A stretch of DNA of 64,000 bases from REEB95 sp963810055 (GTDB taxonomy: Bacteria; Pseudomonadota; Alphaproteobacteria; ATCC43930; CGMCC-115725), in the NCBI GenBank assembly GCA_963810055.1, contig CAWEME010000005.1, positions 29,075 through 93,074 on the forward strand, read 5' to 3'. A program made the translations under genes and the position numbers. The notes below the pieces were generated by a model that worked only from the letters and a program-made list of their open reading frames with translations, did no database searches and was not told the DNA's origin. Every line of letters starts with the position of its first letter. Positions within the stretch are counted from its first letter, which is position 1. Positions 52,284 to 58,155 of the stretch are shown one piece after another.

Positions 52284-52971
52284 AGCCCGTGCCTCTCACG
52301 GTTTGCAGATAGCGCGGAAACTTGGGATCGCGCTCGATCTTGCGCCGGAGCCGCGTCATTTGCACGTCGACATTGCGCAGATTGCCGCTGAACTGCGCCG
52401 ACTTGGCGAGCTCCTCGCGCGACACCGCCTGATTCGGCCGGACCGCCAGCGTCATCAGCAGCGCCTGTTCGGCGCTGGTGAGCTTCACCGGATCTCCGCC
52501 GCGGGAAAGCTCGCCGCGCTTCAAGTCGAGCCGGCAAGGCCCCAGCCGCAGCTCGCCGGTCTTTTCCGGCATCGCCGCCGCGCGGGTGAGCACGTTCCTG
52601 ACGCGCAACACCAGCTCGCGCGGCTCGAACGGCTTGACCAGGTAATCGTCGGCGCCGCGCTCGAGCCCGTTGATGCGGTCCGCGCTTTCGGCCCGGGCGG
52701 TCAGAAGCAGGATCGGAATCCGGCTGGTTTCGCGCAAGCTGCGCGTCAGGGAAAAGCCGTCCTCGCCCGGCATCATCACGTCGAGGATCAGCAGGTCGAA
52801 ATCGAGGTTCTTGATCTTGGCGCGCGCCTCGGCCGCGTCGCCCGCGGTGGTGACGCGGAAGCCCTGATCGACCAGGTAGCGCTTCAGCAGATCCCGGAGC
52901 CGCGCATCGTCGTCGACCACCAGCAGATGGGGCTCGGCCATCAGGCTGACGGGTTCAGCGCGTGCCGTCAT
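52264..52971 (-). CDS. OmpR-type response regulator
   Basis: A 235-aa regulator: receiver domain with acidic pocket (VVDDDARLRDLL), phospho-acceptor Asp in LLILDVMMPGEDG, Thr/Lys switch in LLLTARAE and YLVKPF, and a winged-helix DNA-binding domain ending LQTVRGTGYVLKPD. The start at 52971 follows GGAG seven bases upstream; the ATG at 52941 (MAEPHLLVVDDD) is a shorter alternative without a ribosome-binding site. Pairs with the kinase downstream and overlaps the MarR gene by 17 bases. Confidence 0.94.
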   Translation of the reverse strand: MTARAEPVSLMAEPHLLVVDDDARLRDLLKRYLVDQGFRVTTAGDAAEARAKIKNLDFDLLILDVMMPGEDGFSLTRSLRETSRIPILLLTARAESADRINGLERGADDYLVKPFEPRELVLRVRNVLTRAAAMPEKTGELRLGPCRLDLKRGELSRGGDPVKLTSAEQALLMTLAVRPNQAVSREELAKSAQFSGNLRNVDVQMTRLRRKIERDPKFPRYLQTVRGTGYVLKPD

Positions 52972-53482
52972 TGGCGCGCTCCGGCCGCGCAGGCTGCGCA
53001 TTCCGCTCGAAGCGCCGGCGGTCGGCCTGGCCGCCGATGATGCCGGTCATCACCTTGCGGAAGCCTTCGGCCGCCTGCGCCCCCGCTTCGCGATAGGCCC
53101 GGGCGATGCGCTGGCGCTGCGTCTCCGACAATTGCCGCTCGAGCTCGGTGCCCTTCTCGGTCAATTCCAGCAGCCGCTGGCGGCGGTCGCTTCGGCCGGG
53201 TTTCTGGAGGATGAATCCCTGCTGCACCAGCTGCCCCAGCACGCGCGACAGGCTCTGCTTGGTGATGCGCAGGATGCCCAAGAGGTCGCTGACGCTCATC
53301 TGCGGGTGGCGGCCGACGAAATAGATCACGCGGTGATGCGCCCGGCCGAAACCGTAGCGCGCCAGCATGGCGTCGGGCTCGGCGGTGAAGTCGCGATAGG
53401 CGAAATAGAGCAGCTCGATGCCCTGGCGCAGTTCCTCCTCGCGGAGGAACGGTGGGGAGGCGGCGGATTTTACGTCAGCCAT
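52955..53482 (-). CDS. MarR-family transcriptional regulator
   Basis: A 175-aa regulator with a MarR winged helix: HPQMSVSDLLGILRITKQSLSRVLGQLVQQGFILQKPGRSDRRQRLLELTEKG, pieces of which (DLLGILRITKQSLSRVL and SDRRQRLLELT) are diagnostic. MarR dimers usually respond to small phenolic or oxidant signals. It overlaps the response regulator gene and diverges from ilvE; the order marR-ompR-envZ is seen in other Rhodospirillales. Confidence 0.93.
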   Translation of the reverse strand: MADVKSAASPPFLREEELRQGIELLYFAYRDFTAEPDAMLARYGFGRAHHRVIYFVGRHPQMSVSDLLGILRITKQSLSRVLGQLVQQGFILQKPGRSDRRQRLLELTEKGTELERQLSETQRQRIARAYREAGAQAAEGFRKVMTGIIGGQADRRRFERNAQPARPERANDGTR

Positions 53483-53483
53483 G

Positions 53484-53512
53484 TTGACTAATTTACGCGG
53501 AAACCGTTATAT
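53484..53512 (+). promoter_or_regulatory. Candidate sigma-70 promoter for ilvE
   Basis: TTGACT (53484-53489), a 17-base spacer, and TTATAT (53507-53512), the best promoter match seen in the window's GC-rich part. The -35 begins one base after the divergent marR start codon, so MarR could regulate it; that is inference. Confidence 0.55.
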
Positions 53513-53599
53513 CGGGAAGCGCCTTCGGCCATAATCGCACAGAATCAAGCGGGCCGGTGAAGCCGCGCGAAATTCGTTCGAGGAAACCCCGGGAAACCC

Positions 53600-54499
53600 A
53601 TGGCTGCCAGCCTCATCCCCTATGACGACCGCGACGGCTCGATCTGGTTCGACGGCAAGCTCGTGCCCTGGCGCGACGCCAAGATCCACGTCCTGACCCA
53701 TGCGCTGCATTACGCCAGCGCCGTGTTCGAGGGCGCGCGCGTCTACGGCGGCCGCGTCTTCAAGCTCAAGGAACATTCACAGCGCCTGATCGACAGCGGC
53801 CGCATCCTGGGCTTCGAGATTCCCTGGACCCTCGAGCAGATCATGGCAGCCGCGAATGAATCCGTGCGCGCCAACAATATCAAGGACGGCTATCTGCGGC
53901 CGATCGCCTGGCGCGGGCCGGAGCAGATGGGCGTCTCCGCGCAATTGACCAAGATCCACATGGCGGTCGCGGTGTGGGATTGGGGCGCCTATTTCTCGCC
54001 CGAGGCGCGGCTCAAGGGCATCCGCATGGCCTGGGCCAAGTGGTCGCGCCCCGCGCCCAACACCGCGCCGACCAAGGCCAAGGCGGCCGGGCTTTACATG
54101 ATCTGCACGCTCTCCAAACACGCCGCCGAGGCCGAGGGCTACGAGGACGCGCTGATGCTCGACTGGCGCGGCCGCCTCGCCGAGGCCACCGGCGCCAATC
54201 TCTTCCTCGCCATCAACGGCGAGCTGCACACGCCCACGCCCGATTGCTTCCTCGACGGCATCACCCGCCGCCACGTCATCGGATTGGCCAAGGCGCGCCA
54301 GCTCAAGGTGATCGAGCGCGCCATCATGCCCGAGGAACTGGCCAAGGCGCAGGAAGTGTTCCTGACCGGCAGCGCCGCCGAGATCACGCCGGTGCGCGAG
54401 ATCGGCCAGTACAAGTTCACCCCCGGCGCCATCACCAAGGCGTTGATCGAGGAATTCGACCGCTCGGTGCGCGCCCCCGAAAAGGCCAGCGCGGCTTAA
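53600..54499 (+). CDS. ilvE: Branched-chain amino acid aminotransferase
   Basis: PLP class IV aminotransferase for leucine, isoleucine and valine synthesis. The 299-aa protein has WFDGKLVPWRDAKIHVLTHALHYASAVFEGAR, the PLP lysine in APTKAKAAGLYM, EATGANLFLAING and the C-terminal LTGSAAEITPVREIG. Family-typical length. It is followed by an inverted-repeat pair and the convergent moaE. Confidence 0.96.
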   Translation: MAASLIPYDDRDGSIWFDGKLVPWRDAKIHVLTHALHYASAVFEGARVYGGRVFKLKEHSQRLIDSGRILGFEIPWTLEQIMAAANESVRANNIKDGYLRPIAWRGPEQMGVSAQLTKIHMAVAVWDWGAYFSPEARLKGIRMAWAKWSRPAPNTAPTKAKAAGLYMICTLSKHAAEAEGYEDALMLDWRGRLAEATGANLFLAINGELHTPTPDCFLDGITRRHVIGLAKARQLKVIERAIMPEELAKAQEVFLTGSAAEITPVREIGQYKFTPGAITKALIEEFDRSVRAPEKASAA

Positions 54500-54500
54500 G

Positions 54501-54598
54501 GCGTCATCTCTGGATTTCTGGATTGCTTCGGCCGCGCTCCGCGCGGCGTCGCAATGACGTTCACATTGTCATTGCGAGCCGGAGGCGAAGCAATCCAG
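54501..54598. repeat. Second paired copy of the GTCATTGCGAG / GAAGCAATCCAG repeat
   Basis: CTGGATTGCTTCG (54518-54530) and its inverse CGAAGCAATCCAG (54586-54598) bracket CGTCGCAATGACGTTC and TTGTCATTGCGAGCC. The units are those of 35554-35656 in the opposite order. Lies between convergent ilvE and moaE, where it may also terminate transcription. Confidence 0.8.
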
Positions 54599-54608
54599 CA
54601 ATAAAGTG

Positions 54609-55055
54609 CTAGGACTTCACCCACCTTTTCGCCGCCTGGTCATCGGAGGATTGGGCTTCGACCCAGCGCTCGCCTTGCGCCGTTTCCTCAAGCTTCCAGA
54701 ACGGCGCCTTGGTCTTGAGCCAGTCGACCAGGAACTCGTTGGCGGCGAAGGCGTCGGCGCGGTGCGGCGCGGCGGTCACCACCAGCACGATGCGCTCGCC
54801 CGGCAGCAATTTGCCGTAACGGTGGACGATGAGCGAGGCTTCGAGCTTCCAGCGCTTGTTGGCCTCTTGCTCGATCGCTTCCAGTTCCTGCTCGGTCATG
54901 CCGGGATAATGTTCGAGCGTCATGGATTTGACGCCATCGCCGCCGCCGCGCACCGTGCCGATGAACACGACCACGCCACCGATGGAGGTCTTGCCGCTTG
55001 TGAGCGCCTCGATCTCGCGCCCGGCGTCGAAATCCTCGCGCTGCACCCGGATCAT
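54609..55055 (-). CDS. moaE: Molybdopterin synthase catalytic subunit
   Basis: Large subunit of molybdopterin synthase; transfers sulfur from MoaD to precursor Z. The 148-aa protein has VVVFIGTVRGGGDG, LEHYPGMTEQELEAIE, VHRYGKLLPGERIVLVVTAAPHRADAF and the catalytic-lysine region DWLKTKAPFWKLEE. It follows moaD by eight bases on the minus strand. Confidence 0.96.
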   Translation of the reverse strand: MIRVQREDFDAGREIEALTSGKTSIGGVVVFIGTVRGGGDGVKSMTLEHYPGMTEQELEAIEQEANKRWKLEASLIVHRYGKLLPGERIVLVVTAAPHRADAFAANEFLVDWLKTKAPFWKLEETAQGERWVEAQSSDDQAAKRWVKS

Positions 55056-55063
55056 GGCTCGCC

Positions 55064-55315
55064 TCAGCCGCCGGTCACGGGCGGGAAAATCGCGATCTCG
55101 TCGCCCGGCTTGACCGCGAAATCCCAGCCGACCGAGCGGCGATTGACCGCGACCCGCAAGGTGCGGCGGTCCTTCAAGGCCTCGGCGAAGCCCGGCCCCC
55201 TGGTCTTGAGCCAATCGACCAAGGCCCCGGCCGTGGCCACGCCCGAAGGCAAATCGAGCGTTTCCTCGGCCTTGCCGATCTTGGTCTTGAGCCAGGCGAA
55301 ATAGAGCAATCTCAT
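55064..55315 (-). CDS. moaD: Molybdopterin synthase sulfur carrier subunit
   Basis: An 83-aa ubiquitin-like protein ending in the required Gly-Gly (IFPPVTGG), whose C-terminus carries the thiocarboxylate. N-terminus MRLLYFAWLKTKIGKAEETLDLP is typical. It lies immediately downstream (minus strand) of the AT-rich insert; before the insertion it would probably have followed moeA directly in the same operon. Confidence 0.95.
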   Translation of the reverse strand: MRLLYFAWLKTKIGKAEETLDLPSGVATAGALVDWLKTRGPGFAEALKDRRTLRVAVNRRSVGWDFAVKPGDEIAIFPPVTGG

Positions 55316-55479
55316 GGCGCGATCCTGGACTGACCTAAGGCTTCTCAATCATGTTCACAACCAGCATATCGTTCCCTCCGCAGAAGGAATCATCTTCTGT
55401 ATGAGCTAACAAGCTGATCTTATGGACGAATAAGACGCCATATTTTGGTCATAAACACCGTTTATAAGCCTAATTATCG

Positions 55480-55505
55480 TATGAACGTATAGAATGATGT
55501 TCATA
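55480..55505 (+). promoter_or_regulatory. Inverted repeat over a candidate -10, before the interrupted gene
   Basis: TATGAAC (55480-55486) and GTTCATA (55499-55505) form a seven-base inverted repeat around TATAGA (55488-55493), a likely -10 box. This is a typical repressor-operator layout. A strong AAAGGAG ribosome-binding site (55515-55521) and ATG (55529) follow. The rest of 55316-55528 is AT-rich with no gene that I can see. Confidence 0.45.
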
Positions 55506-55760
55506 GCTAAACAGAAAGGAGATTCTAAATGTTAATAACAGCTAGAGGCTGGAGTTGTAATTCAGGTGAAAACTATATTGGTTCTGGTGAGTTAAATTCA
55601 GTGAATGTTGTAAAAGAGAGAGTATACCCTCGTGCCACAAAGGGATTTAACACGATCTATTCTCAAGAGAATGAAGTAATAATAACCTGGAAGGCTGACC
55701 TAAGGCTGGGCGGGAATTACAAAGTCAACTTGACGCTTTCCAAACCAGAACTGGCACTCC

Positions 55761-55768
55761 TTTTTAAA
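55761..55768. repeat. Target-site duplication, left copy (TTTTTAAA)
   Basis: Eight bases directly before the left inverted end, identical to 57972-57979. An 8-bp duplication is characteristic of the IS1595 family. Confidence 0.92.
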
Positions 55769-55792
55769 GGGAACTATAAGGTTGACGTACCA
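55769..55792 (+). repeat. Left terminal inverted repeat
   Basis: Twenty-four bases identical (as reverse complement) to 57948-57971; similarity continues imperfectly for about seven bases inward. It contains an inward-facing TTGACG (55782-55787). Confidence 0.9.
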
Positions 55793-55980
55793 TGACTAAA
55801 AATGTAAATGAAAGCGACGTTGCGAACGTCAAGCCTTCCGCAATCGAGGCCACTCCTGAAATGATTTTTGCTGCAACCAAAGTCTTAGAGGCTGAGGCTG
55901 ATATTGATCTCGGAAGCGGATACACGAGAGATTTGGCTAAGCGAGTTCTCGAAGCCGCGCTGCGAGTTCGTTCAATCTAA
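55792..55980 (+). CDS. Passenger gene 1: small acidic protein of unknown function
   Basis: A 62-aa ORF starting on the last base of the left terminal repeat: an acidic N-terminus (NVNESDVANVKPSAIEATPE), then a helical segment MIFAATKVLEAEAD and a C-terminal helix DLAKRVLEAALRVRS. The pattern resembles short hypothetical proteins often found on mobile elements. Its ATG overlaps the TGA that ends the truncated upstream frame (ATGA at 55792-55795). No separate ribosome-binding site, so it may depend on translation coming from the interrupted gene. Its 3' end overlaps the convergent passenger gene 2. Confidence 0.45.
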   Translation: MTKNVNESDVANVKPSAIEATPEMIFAATKVLEAEADIDLGSGYTRDLAKRVLEAALRVRSI

Positions 55981-56473
55981 ACGTCTGTAGGCGAATTCCG
56001 CATTGAATCACAAGGGCTGTATGAGATTTGATAGCGTCTATATCAAGTGGTCCATGTTTCTCTTTTTTTCGTAACCGCTCGGTATGGCTGGTGATGGTTG
56101 CTATCGTAAAATCTTTGCCGTCCAATATGTCGTTAAAATCAATTATATATGAAACTGGATCATGTGCGAGACTATTGCGCGTGGATAATGCCTGATGAAT
56201 TTCTTTTTGAATATCACACCAGACCTTAAATCCCGGGTGAGGATGAGATCCAGATTTTTCTGAAGTTTGCGGGAAAACAGTTTTTAGAAGATCATCCGTG
56301 AGATTAATGCGCCCTTCAAGACTTGGGGTTCTGTAAAAAACGACTGACGCTCGCTCTTCTGTACAACCGAGAATCGCTGTGACGATAAAGAATAATTCGT
56401 GTTGAATTCCCGCTCATTCAGTTATGGCACGACCTATCTCCAATAGGTGAGCATTGCGATCTGTGTCTGACAT
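55937..56473 (-). pseudogene. Passenger gene 2: ~178-codon gene closed by one in-frame TGA
   Basis: From ATG 56473 (preceded by GGGGGAA eight bases upstream) the frame reads MSDTDRNAHLLEIGRAITE, then TGA at 56414-56416, then continues open for 158 codons (AGIQHELFFIVTAILGCTEE ... LDGKDFTIATITSHTERLRKKEK ... LNELAARLREL) to a stop at 55937. A TGG-to-TGA change (ITE-W-AGIQHEL) would explain the single stop, because nothing else in the frame is disturbed. The product would be a mostly helical soluble protein; I do not recognise the family with certainty. Alternatives: sequencing error, readthrough, or restart at a downstream codon. Confidence 0.6.
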
Positions 56474-56487
56474 GCTATTATTCCCCC

Positions 56488-56619
56488 ATGAGCGTCCCAA
56501 TAGAACCAGACCAGCGACGGCTTGATGCCGTCTTATTGCATCTATTGAAAACGCCGCCTCAACCACGGCCAAAAAGAGTACGGCGTAAAAAATCTAAGAA
56601 AAAACCATCTACACGTTAG
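56488..56619 (+). CDS. Passenger gene 3: 43-aa basic protein
   Basis: ATG 56488 to TAG 56619: MSVPIEPDQRRLDAVLLHLL, then KTPPQPRPKRVRR and a run of lysines. The C-terminal half is strongly basic (Arg/Lys-rich) and could bind nucleic acid. It diverges from passenger gene 2 with 14 bases between start codons. Small ORFs with an LLKTPPxPR-like segment recur in bacterial genomes, often near mobile or toxin-antitoxin loci, so I think it is real but cannot assign a function. Confidence 0.4.
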   Translation: MSVPIEPDQRRLDAVLLHLLKTPPQPRPKRVRRKKSKKKPSTR

Positions 56620-56629
56620 AGTCTAGAAT

Positions 56630-56926
56630 TCAATTTCCTCTTTCAAATGAGATTCTCAGCAATTCTTTTATTGTTGAATTTTCATTTCCTTGGACAGAAC
56701 AAATCCCAGCGATCCATGTCTCCGCATCGTCATGACTAACATTGCTACCATCAGGGTGTCGAACTTCGGCAGACATTGCGGAAGCGGCAAGAAATAGTTT
56801 CGATTTCGATTGCGAGTTAATATTCGTTTGCGAATTAAGGTCATTGCATGTCACCGCAAGGGGATCAGATGAAAAATTCCAAACGGTAATCAAGCCAACA
56901 ATAATCACGCCGATAATGCCAATCAC
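56630..56926 (-). CDS. Passenger gene 4: single-pass membrane or secreted protein
   Basis: A 98-aa ORF with a GTG start at 56926, 24 bases after the transposase stop on the same strand. An N-terminal hydrophobic helix (IGIIGVIIVGLITVW) is followed by a hydrophilic domain with two cysteines (VTCNDLNSQ and GICSVQ) and SAEVRHPDGSNVSHDDAE. The frame is open further upstream (NRKRRIVV...), but there is no start codon before the transposase stop. It is probably co-transcribed with the transposase. Function unknown. Confidence 0.5.
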   Translation of the reverse strand: MIGIIGVIIVGLITVWNFSSDPLAVTCNDLNSQTNINSQSKSKLFLAASAMSAEVRHPDGSNVSHDDAETWIAGICSVQGNENSTIKELLRISFERGN

Positions 56927-56950
56927 TACGATACGGCGTTTCCGATTTAT

Positions 56951-57904
56951 TTATGCCGAGGCCTTTTGGTCAGGCTGTCGATACATCAGACGCTTTCCTT
57001 TCGCGCCGCGTAGCAAAGCATCGGAACGCTCGACATCGGTAAGATTTCGGTTGCTATGCCGGAAATCAAATTCGCGCAAATAGCGGTGCAAATGGGCTTC
57101 ACTTACGGAATGGAATTGCCCATACATACCACGCTTCAAAAGAGCGAAGAACGATTCAACCGTGTTTGTGTGCATGAATCCGCCAAGGCGCGTGTATTCA
57201 TCGGCAGAATGGTTGACCGTGCCATGTCCTGCAAAGCCGCCAGTGATCTTCGGATAGATCGGGCTGTCATCCGTCATCAACCAAGATGCTTTCCGAGCGG
57301 CCTTAGTGATGATTGGCTTTAGAGTTTTAGCTGTGACATTGGCGACATGAAAGGAACGCACCGCTCCATCTCGCTCAATGAGAGAGAACACAGCTTGCTT
57401 GCCAACTGCACCGCGTCCGGCATGAAGACGCTTGTTCTTGTGCTTGTTCGCCTCTTTTCCGCCGATATAAGTCTCGTCACCCTCGACCACTTTGTTTTTC
57501 CCACCTAATGGTGCGGGGCTATCGACAATCGGACATTCGCGGAGACGATGGAATAGGAACCAAGCCGCTTCATAGCTGGTTCCGATTAAGCGTTGCAGTT
57601 GCTTTGCCGACATGGATTTTTTAGCGGTCATCATGAAATAGGTTGCCGCGATCCATTTAGTCAGCGGGATATGCGAACGCTCCATCACGGTTCCCACCGT
57701 GACAGAAAACGGCTTGCGACAATCCTTGCACTTATAGACGCCTGGCCGCGTAGACTTGCCTTGCAGTTTGGTGACGCGATCACCACCAATGCCACAATGC
57801 GGACATGTCGGGCCGTTCGGCCAGAGGATCGTTTCCAGACGCTCGCGCGCCTTATCCTCGTCGTGGAAACTTGGATCATTGATACTGAATTTCTGCTTTT
57901 TCAT
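56951..57904 (-). CDS. ISXO2-like transposase (IS1595 family)
   Basis: A 317-aa DDE transposase. N-terminal zinc ribbon with two CxxC pairs (Cys34/37 in CPHCG, Cys59/62 in CKDC), a helical region with MSAKQLQRLIGTSYEAAWFLFHRLRE, then the catalytic DDE core: Asp143 in VVEGDETYIGGKE, Asp212/213 in LMTDDSPIY, and NTVESFFALLKRGMYG (Asn247, Glu250). The frame is undamaged and of normal length. The preceding sequence GAGGTAACCCGTT is a reasonable ribosome-binding region. Confidence 0.95.
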   Translation of the reverse strand: MKKQKFSINDPSFHDEDKARERLETILWPNGPTCPHCGIGGDRVTKLQGKSTRPGVYKCKDCRKPFSVTVGTVMERSHIPLTKWIAATYFMMTAKKSMSAKQLQRLIGTSYEAAWFLFHRLRECPIVDSPAPLGGKNKVVEGDETYIGGKEANKHKNKRLHAGRGAVGKQAVFSLIERDGAVRSFHVANVTAKTLKPIITKAARKASWLMTDDSPIYPKITGGFAGHGTVNHSADEYTRLGGFMHTNTVESFFALLKRGMYGQFHSVSEAHLHRYLREFDFRHSNRNLTDVERSDALLRGAKGKRLMYRQPDQKASA

Positions 57905-57929
57905 AACGGGTTACCTCATTGTTAGGGTA

Positions 57930-57958
57930 ATCCTACACTATTTGACTTGGTACGTCAA
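57930..57958 (-). promoter_or_regulatory. Transposase promoter with its -35 inside the terminal repeat
   Basis: On the minus strand: TTGACG (57958-57953, within the inverted end), exactly 17 bases, then TAGGAT (57935-57930), about 25 bases before the transposase ATG. Confidence 0.5.
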
Positions 57959-57971
57959 CCTTATAGTTCCC
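57948..57971 (-). repeat. Right terminal inverted repeat
   Basis: Reverse complement of 55769-55792 over all 24 bases; the outer end is CCC at 57969-57971. Confidence 0.9.
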
Positions 57972-57979
57972 TTTTTAAA
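57972..57979. repeat. Target-site duplication, right copy (TTTTTAAA)
   Basis: Identical to 55761-55768 and directly after the right inverted end. Confidence 0.92.
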
Positions 57980-58155
57980 GCTGCCTTTGGAGAAGAAATA
58001 GGAATCGAGACTTTACGAAGCCTGGGAATCAAGCTGAAGAAAGAAGGACTAAGAGACGTCATTTCTGAAATGAAAGTCGGAGAAGTGTTTTCACTTATTG
58101 GTGCGAATGGTCTGTCGGCACAAAATTAAATCGCGCTAGTGCCCAACGCAATTGT

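Larger units (their letters stand above)
55769..57971. mobile_element. IS1595-family (ISXO2-like) transposable element, 2,203 bp, with passenger genes
   Basis: Bounded by identical 24-base inverted ends starting GGGAACTATAAGGTTGACG and flanked by a perfect 8-bp direct repeat. It encodes one intact ISXO2-like DDE transposase on the minus strand and four candidate small passenger genes. IS1595-family members are known to carry passenger genes. Perfect ends, perfect duplication and an intact transposase suggest a recent insertion that may still be mobile. No second copy is present in the window. Confidence 0.93.
55529..58129 (+). pseudogene. Unrecognised AT-rich gene interrupted by the IS1595-like element
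   Basis: Left part 55529-55768 (80 codons: MLITARGWSCNSGENY ... LTLSKPELALLFK) and right part 57980-58129 (49 codons plus TAA: AAFGEEIGIETLRSLG ... GANGLSAQN) are in frame with each other once the element and one copy of the TTTTTAAA target are removed, giving a 129-aa protein. I do not recognise a family. The left half looks beta-rich, the right half helical; it has no signal peptide or membrane helix. Base composition (AT-rich) and codon use differ sharply from the host genes, indicating horizontal origin. A strong ribosome-binding site suggests it was once expressed. Confidence 0.7.

Noticed and set aside
55316..58155. Integrated phage or defence island in the Mo-cofactor locus
   Set aside because: No integrase, structural phage gene, nuclease, methylase or helicase is present; the content is one unknown gene plus an IS1595-type element.
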